A stretch of DNA of 64,000 bases from Bacillota bacterium (GCA_021781745.1 JAJXWH010000011.1:49879-113878), one strand, 5' to 3'. Positions 44,909-53,952 are shown, numbered from the stretch's first letter. The notes: generated by a model not told the origin, from the sequence alone. Translations and numbers: made by a program.

Positions 44909-46351
44909 TTACTCCACCCATCTATGAAAAATCCCAATAACCTTCTCATCATTTTGATTAATTTTCTTAAAAAATATTTCCAAAATCCCCTTATAAATCC
45001 TACACCTATAAGAATTAATATTAGGAGCAAACAAATTACCATACTTAGCATAATTGCATACAGGGCATACTCCACAATATGGACTATAAACACATTGCTC
45101 ACATCCTGGAATTGCTTCTAAGCATGATGAAACTGCTACAGTCTTACATACTGGGCTTTTTATCAAATCTTTAAGGTTATTTTCAAATACATTTCCCAGT
45201 TTAAAGCTTTCATCACCCATTTCGGCTAACATTCTTCCTTCATCACATGTATAGATATTTCCATCATAATTATAAGCAAGTTGTCCAATAGCACCTCCAC
45301 ATGGTGATCTTAATTCCATATAGTTAATTGGATCATTATTTAGGATTTTCTTTAAAAGTATTACGGCATTAGCTTCTGAAATATTTATTCCTTTTGAAGC
45401 AAGTTCAATTATGTAATCTAAAGTTTTCTCATAAAAATTCAAATATTCATCTGCAGTATAGCCAAACTCACCCCAATACTTTGCAGCATATCCCATTGGT
45501 GTTAACGGTCGCACAAATATTGTTTTTAATCCTAATGAAACATATTCATCAACTATCTCTTTGGGATTATCAAGACTAAATTTACTTGTTGTCTGTATCG
45601 CTTGGACTATATTTGATGAATTAGCTTTATTATTAATTTGTTTCATTTTGCTTTTGGTTATTTCTAAGCTATTTCCTTTATCATATTTTCTATTTACATT
45701 ATGTACGTCCTCAGGACCATCAATTGATGTAGATAATCCGATATTATTTTCAAGAATGAAATCTATCATTTCTTCATTTAATAGTGTTAAATTTGAAACC
45801 ATAGAATAACATATATTCTTTTTTAATTCTTTATTTCTTTCCTTAGAATAATTTACAATGTATTTTAATACTTCAAAGTTTGCCAGCGGCTCTCCTCCTT
45901 GAAATTCAAAGGTTAAACTCATAGATGGAGATTGAAGTGCTATATCAACTGCTTTTTTTGCTATTTCTTTATTCATAAACTTATGATTAGCTTCACAGTT
46001 TGCTACATTGTTTTTAGCGGATGCTTGGCAATATATACAGCTTAGATTACAAAATGTAGTAAGAACAAATATGTGTAATTGAGTTCCACTGTTAAGGTAA
46101 TTTTTCATCTTTCTTAACTCATTTGACGCTTTTTCAATAAAATCATCTCGATCTTTATATATAAAGTAGTTATCTTCTAATAATTTAAGTAAATCTTCAG
46201 AAATATTAAAATTGTGTTCAATAATATTCTTCATATCATTTTTATCAATAAATAAAAATCTGCCTAAATCGTTAGTAATTAGGTACTTATCATTTGTATT
46301 TTCAAAATTAAAATAATTAAGCTTATAATCTGCTTTTGTTAAACTTTTCAT
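44909..46351 (-). CDS. hxsB: His-Xaa-Ser system radical SAM/SPASM maturase (HxsB)
   Basis: 480 residues. The radical SAM CxxxCxxC is CNLSCIYC at 101-108 and the SPASM cysteines include CGGAIGQ, CDEGRM and CEQCVYSPYCGVC. In the Hxs system two radical SAM enzymes (B, C) are thought to modify the His-Xaa-Ser repeat protein HxsA. Its start overlaps the HxsC stop by one base, so they are coupled. It is the last of the Hxs genes, 60 bases ahead of the cyclase-3 gene, with no terminator seen between them. Confidence 0.85.
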   Translation of the reverse strand: MKSLTKADYKLNYFNFENTNDKYLITNDLGRFLFIDKNDMKNIIEHNFNISEDLLKLLEDNYFIYKDRDDFIEKASNELRKMKNYLNSGTQLHIFVLTTFCNLSCIYCQASAKNNVANCEANHKFMNKEIAKKAVDIALQSPSMSLTFEFQGGEPLANFEVLKYIVNYSKERNKELKKNICYSMVSNLTLLNEEMIDFILENNIGLSTSIDGPEDVHNVNRKYDKGNSLEITKSKMKQINNKANSSNIVQAIQTTSKFSLDNPKEIVDEYVSLGLKTIFVRPLTPMGYAAKYWGEFGYTADEYLNFYEKTLDYIIELASKGINISEANAVILLKKILNNDPINYMELRSPCGGAIGQLAYNYDGNIYTCDEGRMLAEMGDESFKLGNVFENNLKDLIKSPVCKTVAVSSCLEAIPGCEQCVYSPYCGVCPVCNYAKYGNLFAPNINSYRCRIYKGILEIFFKKINQNDEKVIGIFHRWVE

Positions 46352-47472
46352 TACACAATACCTATTCCCTTTAAGTTTTTAAATTTCTTAGTGGAAAAAA
46401 AGAAGCCTCCACACTTTTCTTTTACCTTGCATACCTCACATTCTTCTCCATATCTAACTTTATATTCAGTGATGCTTCGTTTAGTTATACTCCAAAACTT
46501 TTTATCAATATAACATAATGGAATATTATAAATATATGAACGAATCCCTTTAAATAACAAAATCATACATGCCTTTTCTAATTGTTCTTTAAAATCTTCA
46601 AAATCAACCCAGACTTCATCAAGGTTCATATATGCATTTCCCAGTATTTCCATAGCCATAAAATTTACTCTGTGGCAATTCGGAAACTCCGTACTAATCA
46701 TTTCTGCTATATTGGCTAAATCTAAATAATTCAATTTATTTATTACAACTCTTATTTCAACAAGCTGTTTATGCTTTAATAGATTTTTTATTCCGCTTAC
46801 AGTTTGAACATAACTGCCATTTGCTCTTGTTATGTTATCGTGCATTTCCTTTTTATGTGAGTGAAGTGGAATGCCAATAATCATGTTATTGGGGCTATGT
46901 TTTATAAATTCCCTAGTATAACTTTCATAATAAAAAGTCCTTCCATTGGTTAGTATTATAAACTCAGCTTTGTTAAAGCTGTTAGTACATGCATCTAAGA
47001 TTTCAAATAAGCCCTGCTTTAATAAAGTTGGCTCTCCCCCGGTAATGCATATAAATTTAGTGTTATTATCCATTAGTTTAATTGCCGTAATTAACGCATT
47101 TGTATCTGCGTTATGCCGTGTTTTTCTAATCCCATCAGAATCAGGACACATTATACAATTATTATTGCATTGATTAGTTGTTAAGATTATTTGTTCTGCA
47201 GAATTCCCTTTATACAAGACTTTCAATGAGTCTTTATCTGAGTCTAAATTTACTATATCCCCAGATTCTATCCTATTTATGTTCATTCCAGAAACAAAAT
47301 GAATTTTCTTTTCTACTAAACAATTTTTTAATTTCTCTGGAAGTAAATTTCCTTCAAATATATATCCTAAAAAGCCCTCTTTAAATGCTTCATAATCATT
47401 ATCTTTAATAACTAATATTGAATTTTCTTTTAGATCTGTATTATCATATGTAACTTTTCCAATCAATTTCAT
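46351..47472 (-). CDS. hxsC: His-Xaa-Ser system radical SAM maturase (HxsC)
   Basis: 373 residues. The radical SAM motif CNNNCIMC is at 102-109, with GGEPTLLKQGLFEIL and NGRTFYY following. The C-terminus has a cluster CEVCKVKEKCGG but no long SPASM domain, which is the usual difference between HxsC and HxsB. It sits directly after the A24 peptidase gene (12 bases) and before HxsB. Its reaction on HxsA is unknown. Confidence 0.82.
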   Translation of the reverse strand: MKLIGKVTYDNTDLKENSILVIKDNDYEAFKEGFLGYIFEGNLLPEKLKNCLVEKKIHFVSGMNINRIESGDIVNLDSDKDSLKVLYKGNSAEQIILTTNQCNNNCIMCPDSDGIRKTRHNADTNALITAIKLMDNNTKFICITGGEPTLLKQGLFEILDACTNSFNKAEFIILTNGRTFYYESYTREFIKHSPNNMIIGIPLHSHKKEMHDNITRANGSYVQTVSGIKNLLKHKQLVEIRVVINKLNYLDLANIAEMISTEFPNCHRVNFMAMEILGNAYMNLDEVWVDFEDFKEQLEKACMILLFKGIRSYIYNIPLCYIDKKFWSITKRSITEYKVRYGEECEVCKVKEKCGGFFFSTKKFKNLKGIGIV

Positions 47473-47484
47473 TTAATGTGCTCC

Positions 47485-48546
47485 TTATAAAAAGATAAAA
47501 TATAAGATACTTCCTATAGCTCCTAGTGATATAAATGGAGCAAAGGGAATTTGCCTAACAATATAAATATATTCTTGTCCATATTTACTCTTTGCCCATC
47601 TTCTGACACTTTCAGCTTCCTCAGAAGTTATCTTTGAATGAATTGACTCAGATTGAAATTTAGGAAGTCCTTTAACCCTGGAATTAAAAAATCCAACAAA
47701 TGTCCCTGCCGAGAGTATCATTCCTTCTTCTACAGAATCTGTTTTTATTTTTTTATAGTTATATCGAGAGCATAAATTTCTTATAAGTATTACTGCTAAT
47801 ATAAATAGTAATATTTTATAGTCGATTATTAAGCTGCTATTATATCCATTAATGAAATAATCCAATATAGTGATTACAATCGCTAGTATTACTATTAGAA
47901 ATGCTATGCTTTTTTTCCTTATCTTGTCTAAAAAATAAAACATAATCAGCATTATTGAAAATCTAATGAATATTATGTTACTTGTTAGAAATTCCCTTGA
48001 TATTAAATTAATACTTTTATAAATAATTGTTATAAATGAATAAGATACTATCCAGTTTATAATGAATTCTTTAGCATATGTCATATTAAACAAGTTCTCA
48101 TGCTCAAGTCTAGGTACTTCCTTAATAAAAAAATATAAACTTTCACCAAATAAGTATATAAACGCAATAGCAAATGTAATAATAAAAATCACTAGTCCAT
48201 GGATTGCAATAGAATCATTCTCCATAAAAATGTTAACTGGAGATATCAAAAGCATTAATATTACATATTTTGAATCCCCAGCTCCCCAAATATCAAAATA
48301 ATATAGACAAATCGAAATACATGTACCTATTAAAAAATTTATAAAATATCCGCTTAAAAAGTGAATTTGCTTCTCATAAAATATAAGATATAAGCTATAC
48401 AAAAATTGAATTATAAGTCCTATTTTCATGAATAGTTTTAAATGTTTGTTTAATATTTTCCCATGATTAAAATCAGTTATGAATGTAATAACACTTATAA
48501 CTAAAAGACATAAAATTAAAAATACTATATATAAATTATTAATCAT
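47485..48546 (-). CDS. A24-type prepilin peptidase-like membrane protein
   Basis: 353 residues with seven or eight hydrophobic helices. The two active-site aspartates of A24 peptidases are present: D25 in FITDFNHGKILN and D91 in GAGDSK. The ~100-residue hydrophilic tail (KSIHSKITSEEAESVRRW) ends in an uncharged membrane-like stretch. In the Hxs gene group it could cleave the leader of HxsA, but no classical type IV pilin signal is visible there. Confidence 0.7.
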   Translation of the reverse strand: MINNLYIVFLILCLLVISVITFITDFNHGKILNKHLKLFMKIGLIIQFLYSLYLIFYEKQIHFLSGYFINFLIGTCISICLYYFDIWGAGDSKYVILMLLISPVNIFMENDSIAIHGLVIFIITFAIAFIYLFGESLYFFIKEVPRLEHENLFNMTYAKEFIINWIVSYSFITIIYKSINLISREFLTSNIIFIRFSIMLIMFYFLDKIRKKSIAFLIVILAIVITILDYFINGYNSSLIIDYKILLFILAVILIRNLCSRYNYKKIKTDSVEEGMILSAGTFVGFFNSRVKGLPKFQSESIHSKITSEEAESVRRWAKSKYGQEYIYIVRQIPFAPFISLGAIGSILYFIFL

Positions 48547-48552
48547 TTATCT

Positions 48553-48750
48553 CTATGCTCCAGCCGCACTTAAGGCTATTACGTAATTTGAAAATTCTTT
48601 TGTAATATATATATCATCAGTATAAAAAGTAATTATAGCTTTATCCTCATAAATCTCTAAATTACTTTTAACCAAATTTTTAAACTCGTTAAAGCCTTTT
48701 TGTACTATGTCTTTCTTGAAAATCACAAAGTTCATTTCTATTTGTTGCAT
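48553..48750 (-). CDS. Small protein of the Hxs operon (65 aa)
   Basis: 65 residues from the ATG at 48750, which has GAGGTG seven bases upstream. MQQIEMNFVIFKKDIVQK is followed by DKAIITFYTDDIYITKEFSN and ends SAAGA. No recognised family. It lies between HxsD (4 bases) and the A24 peptidase (6 bases). The C-terminal small residues SAAGA would fit a modified or processed peptide, but that is a guess. Confidence 0.6.
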   Translation of the reverse strand: MQQIEMNFVIFKKDIVQKGFNEFKNLVKSNLEIYEDKAIITFYTDDIYITKEFSNYVIALSAAGA

Positions 48751-48754
48751 AATA

Positions 48755-49177
48755 CTACACCTCATTTTTATCAAACCAATTAACTAATATATCTAATTGA
48801 TCATTAAAATCAGCGTTTTTTTCATTTACCTCATCTTCATTTTGAACATTATCCTCATATTCAATACATGTATCATATAATGCTCTTCCCATAACTAACT
48901 CTCGAATATTTTTAGTATCTTGTGCTACTATATATCTAACATTTTGCCTTAATAATTCATTATAAAATTCACCTTTATATTTTTTCATTTCCTCACTGCT
49001 TTTTGACGACTTACATTCTAAAGAAACTTCAATAGCCCCATTAGAATAATTCAGTAATATATAAAATTCTTCTATAAAATTATAAGCCGCTTTCATTATT
49101 GTTTTGACATTATATATTTCTTTATTAAGATAAAATTTTATAGAATTTTCATTTTCCTTTGTTATAATATCTGTCAT
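48755..49177 (-). CDS. hxsD: His-Xaa-Ser system protein HxsD
   Basis: 140 residues. YNVKTIMKAAYNFIEEFYIL, NGAIEVSLECKSS and YNELLRQNVRYIVAQDTKNI match the usual HxsD fold, which may be a small adaptor between the peptide substrate and the radical SAM enzymes. It is 19 bases downstream of the HxsA-like gene and is intact. No transmembrane segment. Confidence 0.7.
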   Translation of the reverse strand: MTDIITKENENSIKFYLNKEIYNVKTIMKAAYNFIEEFYILLNYSNGAIEVSLECKSSKSSEEMKKYKGEFYNELLRQNVRYIVAQDTKNIRELVMGRALYDTCIEYEDNVQNEDEVNEKNADFNDQLDILVNWFDKNEV

Positions 49178-49196
49178 ACATTATCTCTACTTTCTA

Positions 49197-49667
49197 TTAC
49201 ATTTTAGGTGTTGGATCAGGTATTTTCGGTGTACCTGGTGTTTGCGTAACTGTTTCAGTTGTAGCTGTAGTATTACTACTTGAGCTAGTTGATGATACAG
49301 CATTTGAATTAGTTTGCGCTGATGCTGCGCTATGTGTACCTGATGTTGAAGCTGAATCACTTGCACCTGATGTACTTGGAGCTAAACTAGGATCTTGTAC
49401 ACCTGTTGAGGATGTGTGTGAAGCATGTGATGCATGTGATTCATGAGATGCATGTCCTGGAGGTGGAGCCGATGATGTATGTGAAGAATGCGATGCATGG
49501 GATGAATGCGAACTATGCCCAGCAAAAGCTTTTGACGGTACCATGGCTGCTAAAATAATTAACATTGATCCAATAAACAGCACCTTATCTCTACTGATAT
49601 TCCCCTCTTCTTCATATATAAAGTCTTGAATATTTTTGTTTATTTTAGGATAATTAATTTTCCCCAT
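49197..49667 (-). CDS. hxsA: His-Xaa-Ser repeat protein (HxsA), predicted modification substrate
   Basis: 156 residues. After the leader (about residues 1-49, ending SMLIILAAMVPSKAFA, a signal-peptide-like stretch) come repeats of His-Xaa-Ser: GHSSHSSHASHSSHTSS, then HASHESHASHASHTSS. A Thr/Ser/Ala-rich tail ends in TPGTPKIPDPTPKM. Repeated H-x-S is the signature of the Hxs system substrate, thought to be modified by the radical SAM enzymes and exported. The tandem DNA repeats in this stretch come from the coding repeats. Confidence 0.85.
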   Translation of the reverse strand: MGKINYPKINKNIQDFIYEEEGNISRDKVLFIGSMLIILAAMVPSKAFAGHSSHSSHASHSSHTSSAPPPGHASHESHASHASHTSSTGVQDPSLAPSTSGASDSASTSGTHSAASAQTNSNAVSSTSSSSNTTATTETVTQTPGTPKIPDPTPKM

Positions 49668-49681
49668 ATGTATCTCACCCC

Positions 49682-50368
49682 TTATTTACTTTCTTGCACT
49701 AACTTGTTATCTTTCCAAATCCCTGTTAGTACCTTTCCATTACTATATGTATATGTTCCTTGACCTTCCATCTTATTGTTAACAAAGTTGCCAACATATT
49801 TATCTCCTGAATTTGTTCCTGATCCAAAAGTATAAGTTCCTTGTCCATTCATTGCATCCGAACTCCAATCGCCATTGTATTGATCCTTAGTACTCTTCCA
49901 CGTAAAAGTTCCTTTTCCAGATCTTACGCCATTTTCATAATTTCCCGAATAGACATCCCCATTGGCATAATTCAAAGTCCCTTGTCCATTCGCTTTATCG
50001 TCTTTCCATTCACCTTTATAAACATCCCCATTGCCAGCGGTGAAAGTACCATTTCCTTCTCTTTTCCCATTTTTTAATGTCCCTGTATATTTTCCACTAT
50101 TAATTGACTTATCAGTTACATTAGTTTCTTGACTTTGTTCTTGCTGAACTTGTCCTAGCGTAGCTTTAGTCTTATTTTCCTGTGCTCCTACAACACCACA
50201 TAAAATTGTTGATATTGTGAAAGCAATTATTAATCCTTTTAATATTTTTAATAAGCTTTCTGGTTTATATTTAAAGTCTTTTTTTATCCTTGAATAAATA
50301 AATATTGGCAATATTCCTATAAGACCTAAAAAGCTAAAAAATACAATTATTCCTAATAAAACACTCAT
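49682..50368 (-). CDS. MORN-repeat protein with N-terminal transmembrane helices
   Basis: 228 residues from the ATG at 50368 (AAAGGGGAATA ahead). Two N-terminal helices (GIIVFFSFLGLIGILPIFIY, then GLIIAFTISTILCGVVG) lead to a linker and about five MORN repeats, such as GEWKDDKANGQGTLNYANG and NFVNNKMEGQGTYTYSNG. MORN repeats bind lipids or act as scaffolds. It is first in the Hxs operon, 14 bases ahead of HxsA, and could anchor the system at the membrane. This role is inferred. Confidence 0.75.
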   Translation of the reverse strand: MSVLLGIIVFFSFLGLIGILPIFIYSRIKKDFKYKPESLLKILKGLIIAFTISTILCGVVGAQENKTKATLGQVQQEQSQETNVTDKSINSGKYTGTLKNGKREGNGTFTAGNGDVYKGEWKDDKANGQGTLNYANGDVYSGNYENGVRSGKGTFTWKSTKDQYNGDWSSDAMNGQGTYTFGSGTNSGDKYVGNFVNNKMEGQGTYTYSNGKVLTGIWKDNKLVQESK

Positions 50369-50412
50369 TATTATTCCCCTTTCTTCAACGTAAATTAACA
50401 TAATAAGCCACA

Positions 50413-50670
50413 TTATACATTATAGTACTTATTTTCATAATAATAAAACTTCAAATTCATTATTATTGGCAAACAGAATAAAAATCGAGTAACATTATAT
50501 GATATTACTCGATTTTCCTTGAATTTTAAACAAAATTTTCTAATACAGTTTTCATGATTTTCATTTTGATATATTTCATATATACTTTCATTGCGTTCTC
50601 TTCTATGTGGTAGTTCGCATATGCCTTTTGGAAGTATTGTATTTTCTTTATGTGTGTATATACCACTCAT
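50413..50670 (-). CDS. Short hypothetical ORF, possible remnant
   Basis: Starts MSGIYTHKENTILPKGICEL and continues to KFKENRVISYN, after which it runs through a terminator hairpin and into an AT-rich tail (YYYENKYYNV). The N-terminal half looks coding, the rest not. No ribosome-binding site worth the name and no family. Probably the start of a lost gene. Confidence 0.25.
   Translation of the reverse strand: MSGIYTHKENTILPKGICELPHRRERNESIYEIYQNENHENCIRKFCLKFKENRVISYNVTRFLFCLPIIMNLKFYYYENKYYNV
50481..50516. terminator. Hairpin terminator upstream of the Hxs operon
   Basis: AAAATCGAGTAA at 50481-50492 pairs perfectly with 50505-50516, with A and T tracts at both ends. It should stop transcription arriving from the ATP-grasp genes, so the Hxs operon needs its own promoter in 50369-50480, where TATAAT appears twice on the minus strand without a clear -35. 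Confidence 0.75.
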
Positions 50671-50795
50671 TTTTGCTCGACCGAACATCTATTCATATAC
50701 ATTATAAGTACACTTTACAACAAAATAAAAGCTTACTTTACGTAAACTCTTAATAAAATTACAATATAAACTTTTTTTAAACTCTCAAAACATTA

Positions 50796-51317
50796 TTACT
50801 CTGGCATGTGTCGAATCTTTTCCAAACCTAGGCTATTAAATTCATCTTTACCATCTTCTCTCAGTACGCCCATATGTTTCAGCAGAAAATTTATTGCTGT
50901 ATCATTAATTCCTTCTGGTATACTCTTTTTAACTATTAAAATTCCTTCACGATTCCACTGTAATTCAGTTTTCATAGGCTCAATAACCATCTTCCTATTT
51001 TCATATAATACAGCAACCTGCGCTCCTACTCCACCAAAGAAATCTAATTCCAGATATCCTATAGTATTTTGGTTGGCAGATTTATTTTCTAAAATATTTA
51101 AAATTGATAAATTAAGAAAACTTGATATATTGTTCCATGGAAATTTTGATTTTTCAAATTCATTAGCTAACTCCAATATATCATCATAAAATTCATCTGT
51201 TAAAAATAGTATTGCAAAACCTTGTGGCAAATACTCTACTTTCCTATTTAACCATTCTTTAGATAGCTCATCTATAATTTCTTTCTTACCTATAAATCCT
51301 CTAATAAATGCTCCCAT
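50796..51317 (-). CDS. Hypothetical protein next to an ATP-grasp enzyme
   Basis: 173 residues, soluble, with a beta-rich N-terminus (RKVEYLPQGFAILFLTDEF) and a central strand region (TIGYLELDFFGGVGAQVAV). The C-terminal third (ESIPEGINDTAINFLLKHM) is helical. The start ATG has AGCAGGAGA upstream. It follows the ATP-grasp gene by 25 bases, so they are co-transcribed. It resembles immunity-like small proteins only in general shape; I cannot name a family. Confidence 0.6.
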   Translation of the reverse strand: MGAFIRGFIGKKEIIDELSKEWLNRKVEYLPQGFAILFLTDEFYDDILELANEFEKSKFPWNNISSFLNLSILNILENKSANQNTIGYLELDFFGGVGAQVAVLYENRKMVIEPMKTELQWNREGILIVKKSIPEGINDTAINFLLKHMGVLREDGKDEFNSLGLEKIRHMPE

Positions 51318-51342
51318 AAACTTATCTCCTGCTGAATCTATT

Positions 51343-52479
51343 TTATAAATATTTAATCAAATCCTTGTAAAATCTCTTAACCTCATAATCCTGCAATCCC
51401 GAAACTTGTCCATCTCCAAGTTCCATAACAATCCACTCTCCATCGCATTTCTTAGCTATATCAACAGTAAAGAAATTACTTTTTACATTTTTAAGTTTTT
51501 CTAAAACTTCATCTACAAACTCAGGGTATTCATTTATACCTTTTCCATCCCAATAGCCTATTGTGCAAATAACTTTGTAATTAAATATAAATAATCTCAA
51601 TTCATTTGAAATTGGCATTCCACTCTTTTCATGGAATCCAATTGATTCTAAATGAACAAATTCCCTTAAAACCACACCTTGGTTTAAGTCTTCTCCCTGA
51701 CCTTTAATAAAATTATTAACTATTTGAAGTGCTTTTTCTATTTCTGAAGCATTTTCAATATAACAGCTTTTATACCATTCATGTTTGCGGGATTTAACGT
51801 AATCTTTAACTATTACCGATTCTTCTCCAAATTCTTTTAGCATATCTATTATTTCTTTTTCATTTGGAATGCCATTGCTCCATATTGTTTTCGGTGTTAA
51901 TCCTTCCAAATGTTTATACCAATTAGGTAAATAATGAGCATTTACATATTCCATAGGCTTATTTATAAGATAATAGTTCTTTTCTGCAAGGTTATTATAA
52001 AGGCATTCATAATCTTTAGGTTTAAGCATCCAGCCCCTATAAATTACTCTGCAAATCTCTTCACTTAATGGTACATTTACTTTACCAAACTCCAGTAAAT
52101 CTTCATAACTAAATAAAAGCACATTGAATCCATTAGCTTTTGCTTCTTCATATTCTTCTGCATAATCCATATCTTGTTTTCTCTTATTAAGTGGATCACT
52201 GCAAAACAAAAAACAAGTATCATATCCATTAAATAAGATTTTTCCTTTAAAGTCTGTGTTTCTACAATCTTTTGTAGAAATCAGTATCCCCATATGGTCT
52301 ATGTTGTCTGTAAAACAGGGTTTAAATAATTCCATTTCTAAAATTTTAATTTTTTCTCCTGTTAATGATACTAATTCTTCGCCAATTCTACCAGTTCCTT
52401 TATACTGTCCAGCAAGAACAGTACCACGCCCCTTAATGTAAAATTCATCTTCGGCTTTAAAAATAAAATTGTCTTCCAT
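51343..52479 (-). CDS. ATP-grasp domain protein (DUF4343-like) with N-terminal beta domain
   Basis: 378 residues. The first ~60 residues (FYIKGRGTVLAGQYKGTGRI, then LTGEKIKILEMEL) look like an elongation-factor-type beta barrel. The C-terminal ~220 residues carry the ATP-grasp features VIVKDYVKSRKHEW, VVLREFVHLESIG, ELRLFIFN and WIVMELGDGQVSGL (metal-binding E and the last strand). It would ligate an acid and an amine using ATP, possibly on a peptide substrate. A broken homologue lies just upstream at 52610-53041. Confidence 0.7.
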   Translation of the reverse strand: MEDNFIFKAEDEFYIKGRGTVLAGQYKGTGRIGEELVSLTGEKIKILEMELFKPCFTDNIDHMGILISTKDCRNTDFKGKILFNGYDTCFLFCSDPLNKRKQDMDYAEEYEEAKANGFNVLLFSYEDLLEFGKVNVPLSEEICRVIYRGWMLKPKDYECLYNNLAEKNYYLINKPMEYVNAHYLPNWYKHLEGLTPKTIWSNGIPNEKEIIDMLKEFGEESVIVKDYVKSRKHEWYKSCYIENASEIEKALQIVNNFIKGQGEDLNQGVVLREFVHLESIGFHEKSGMPISNELRLFIFNYKVICTIGYWDGKGINEYPEFVDEVLEKLKNVKSNFFTVDIAKKCDGEWIVMELGDGQVSGLQDYEVKRFYKDLIKYL

Positions 52480-52609
52480 CTCTTAATTCCTTCTCACTTT
52501 TATAATAATAAAATATATATTCTTTGCACCAAAAACTCTTATAGCCCTTTTCTGGCAAATAGAGATTCTTTTTTATTTCTTCACTATTTCCTACTCTATA
52601 ATTAAAATT

Positions 52610-53041
52610 CTAAAAATTACACTCATCAACCGTATTAGTTAATTCAGCCCACCTTGCAGACAATAGCTTTGCATAGTCTAAATCAAATAATCCATAACAC
52701 CCTAAAGAATATCCATCATTAACTTCAATTAATAAGGTTTCGCCCTTATCAGTCAAACCAAAATCTATGGCGTACCCCTTTGGTGCAGATTTAAATTGCG
52801 CTACAGCATTTTCAACTACCGAAGGATCAAAATGCATTTTCCAATCTCCTCTATATCTTCTAATGTCTAATATTTTTCCACACCAAACAAAACATCTCCA
52901 CTCAGCAACGAAATTTACAATCTCCGAACAGAAAATATCGGGATCTTCATTGTAGGTACCACAACCAATTAAATCTTTAGTACTTCTGACTACTACACCA
53001 GTAAACTTTTTATCTTCAATTGGTTTAATAAAAACATTCCA
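52610..53041 (-). pseudogene. Second ATP-grasp (DUF4343) gene, N-terminally truncated
   Basis: The frame begins at about 53041 (WNVFIKPIEDKKFTGVV) after a stop and shows VNFVAEWRCFVWCGKILDIR and YAIDFGLTDKGETLLIEVND, the ATP-grasp C-terminal half with the E-x-N metal site. A TAG ends it at 52610-52612, after which the same frame stays open with coding character (VGNSEEIKKNLYLPEKGY) into the start of the next gene. The N-terminal half is missing, so this copy is inactive. Confidence 0.65.
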
Positions 53042-53051
53042 CTATAAACTT

Positions 53052-53174
53052 TCATAAAAACTCACTCACCGTCATTAATTTCTTAATTGAATCCTCTTTC
53101 CTTAATTCTTTTCTCTTTTGATCAATGTTTACATCATTCAAGTTAAAAACTAAAAGTATAAAGTACCTTGTCAT
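53052..53174 (-). CDS. Small ORF of 40 aa
   Basis: Begins MTRYFILLVFNLNDVNIDQK and continues to MTVSEFL. It overlaps the 3' end of the phage-replisome-like gene and comes just before the broken ATP-grasp gene. There is coding-like composition, but no known family and no strong ribosome-binding site. It may be the N-terminal part of the truncated ATP-grasp gene's original product. Confidence 0.3.
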   Translation of the reverse strand: MTRYFILLVFNLNDVNIDQKRKELRKEDSIKKLMTVSEFL

Positions 53175-53952
53175 CTTTACCTATTGGCGGAGCTCCTTCA
53201 CTAAATCCAATTATCTCTTCATTATCATCTGTAACACTAATTTCATTAATAATCTCTTTTTTCCTAGGCTTGCTTTTATTTTTCACATTTTTATTACTTA
53301 ATGGTGTTAGTATATCACCGGGTGAATCACCTTCATTTTTTAGCTTTTCTGTATTTAAATTTTGAGTAGCCGCATTTTTTGCATCTGTTGTATTTATGTC
53401 AATAACTTTATTTTCATTAATTTTATTATCGCAACCTTCATATAACTTTTCTTTTTCATTATTTTCAGTTACAATAGCTTCGCTTTTAGAGTCACTGCTT
53501 TCTAATATTCTATCAGCACTTTTATCTGTATTTTCATTTGAATCGTTAACTATTTGGTTTCCATTTATCTTCTCTTTGTTATTTTCAGCCTCTTCTACAT
53601 TATCCTGATTTTGAGCTTTTTTGCTCGTTTTAATATTCTGATGCTTTGTGAAATTTTTTACTTTATAGATTTTATTTTGGGTGATCTCAACCATTTCTAG
53701 ATCTATAAAAGTTTTTATAGCTAATTCTATTTCTGATACTTCTCTATTAAATTCTACAGCGAAGGTCTCTATAGTATATGGTATATTTCTAGATAAAAAT
53801 AACTCTCCTTCTAAATTGACCTTACCTGCTAAAACCACAAGTCTGATCCAAACATAATTGATAAGGTCTCTTTTTTCCATCCTGTCAATTATTTTAAATT
53901 TAGTATCATCATACATATTCACATTAATTTTTACAAATTTTCTTTCTCTCAT
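53143..53952 (-). CDS. Phage replisome organizer N-terminal domain protein
   Basis: 269 residues. The first ~115 (KINVNMYDDTKFKIIDRM, then DLINYVWIRLVVLAGKVN, and NFTKHQNIKTSKKAQ) match the phage replisome organiser N-terminal domain, a winged-helix DNA-binding part of DnaD-like phage proteins. The rest is low-complexity and Asn/Lys/Glu-rich with no DnaD C-terminal domain, ending DDKVLYTFSF. A prophage-derived gene without its replication partner; possibly repurposed or decayed. Confidence 0.65.
   Translation of the reverse strand: MRERKFVKINVNMYDDTKFKIIDRMEKRDLINYVWIRLVVLAGKVNLEGELFLSRNIPYTIETFAVEFNREVSEIELAIKTFIDLEMVEITQNKIYKVKNFTKHQNIKTSKKAQNQDNVEEAENNKEKINGNQIVNDSNENTDKSADRILESSDSKSEAIVTENNEKEKLYEGCDNKINENKVIDINTTDAKNAATQNLNTEKLKNEGDSPGDILTPLSNKNVKNKSKPRKKEIINEISVTDDNEEIIGFSEGAPPIGKDDKVLYTFSF

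Noticed and set aside
49390..49520. Short tandem DNA repeats resembling a minisatellite or CRISPR array
   Set aside because: They are in frame and encode His-Xaa-Ser repeats; there are no spacers.
49690..50060. Another set of tandem DNA repeats
   Set aside because: Explained by MORN repeats in the encoded protein.
52610..52612. Amber readthrough or recoded TAG as a general feature
   Set aside because: The upstream gene is already broken, so the TAG is more simply a nonsense mutation; other genes end with ordinary TAA or TGA stops.
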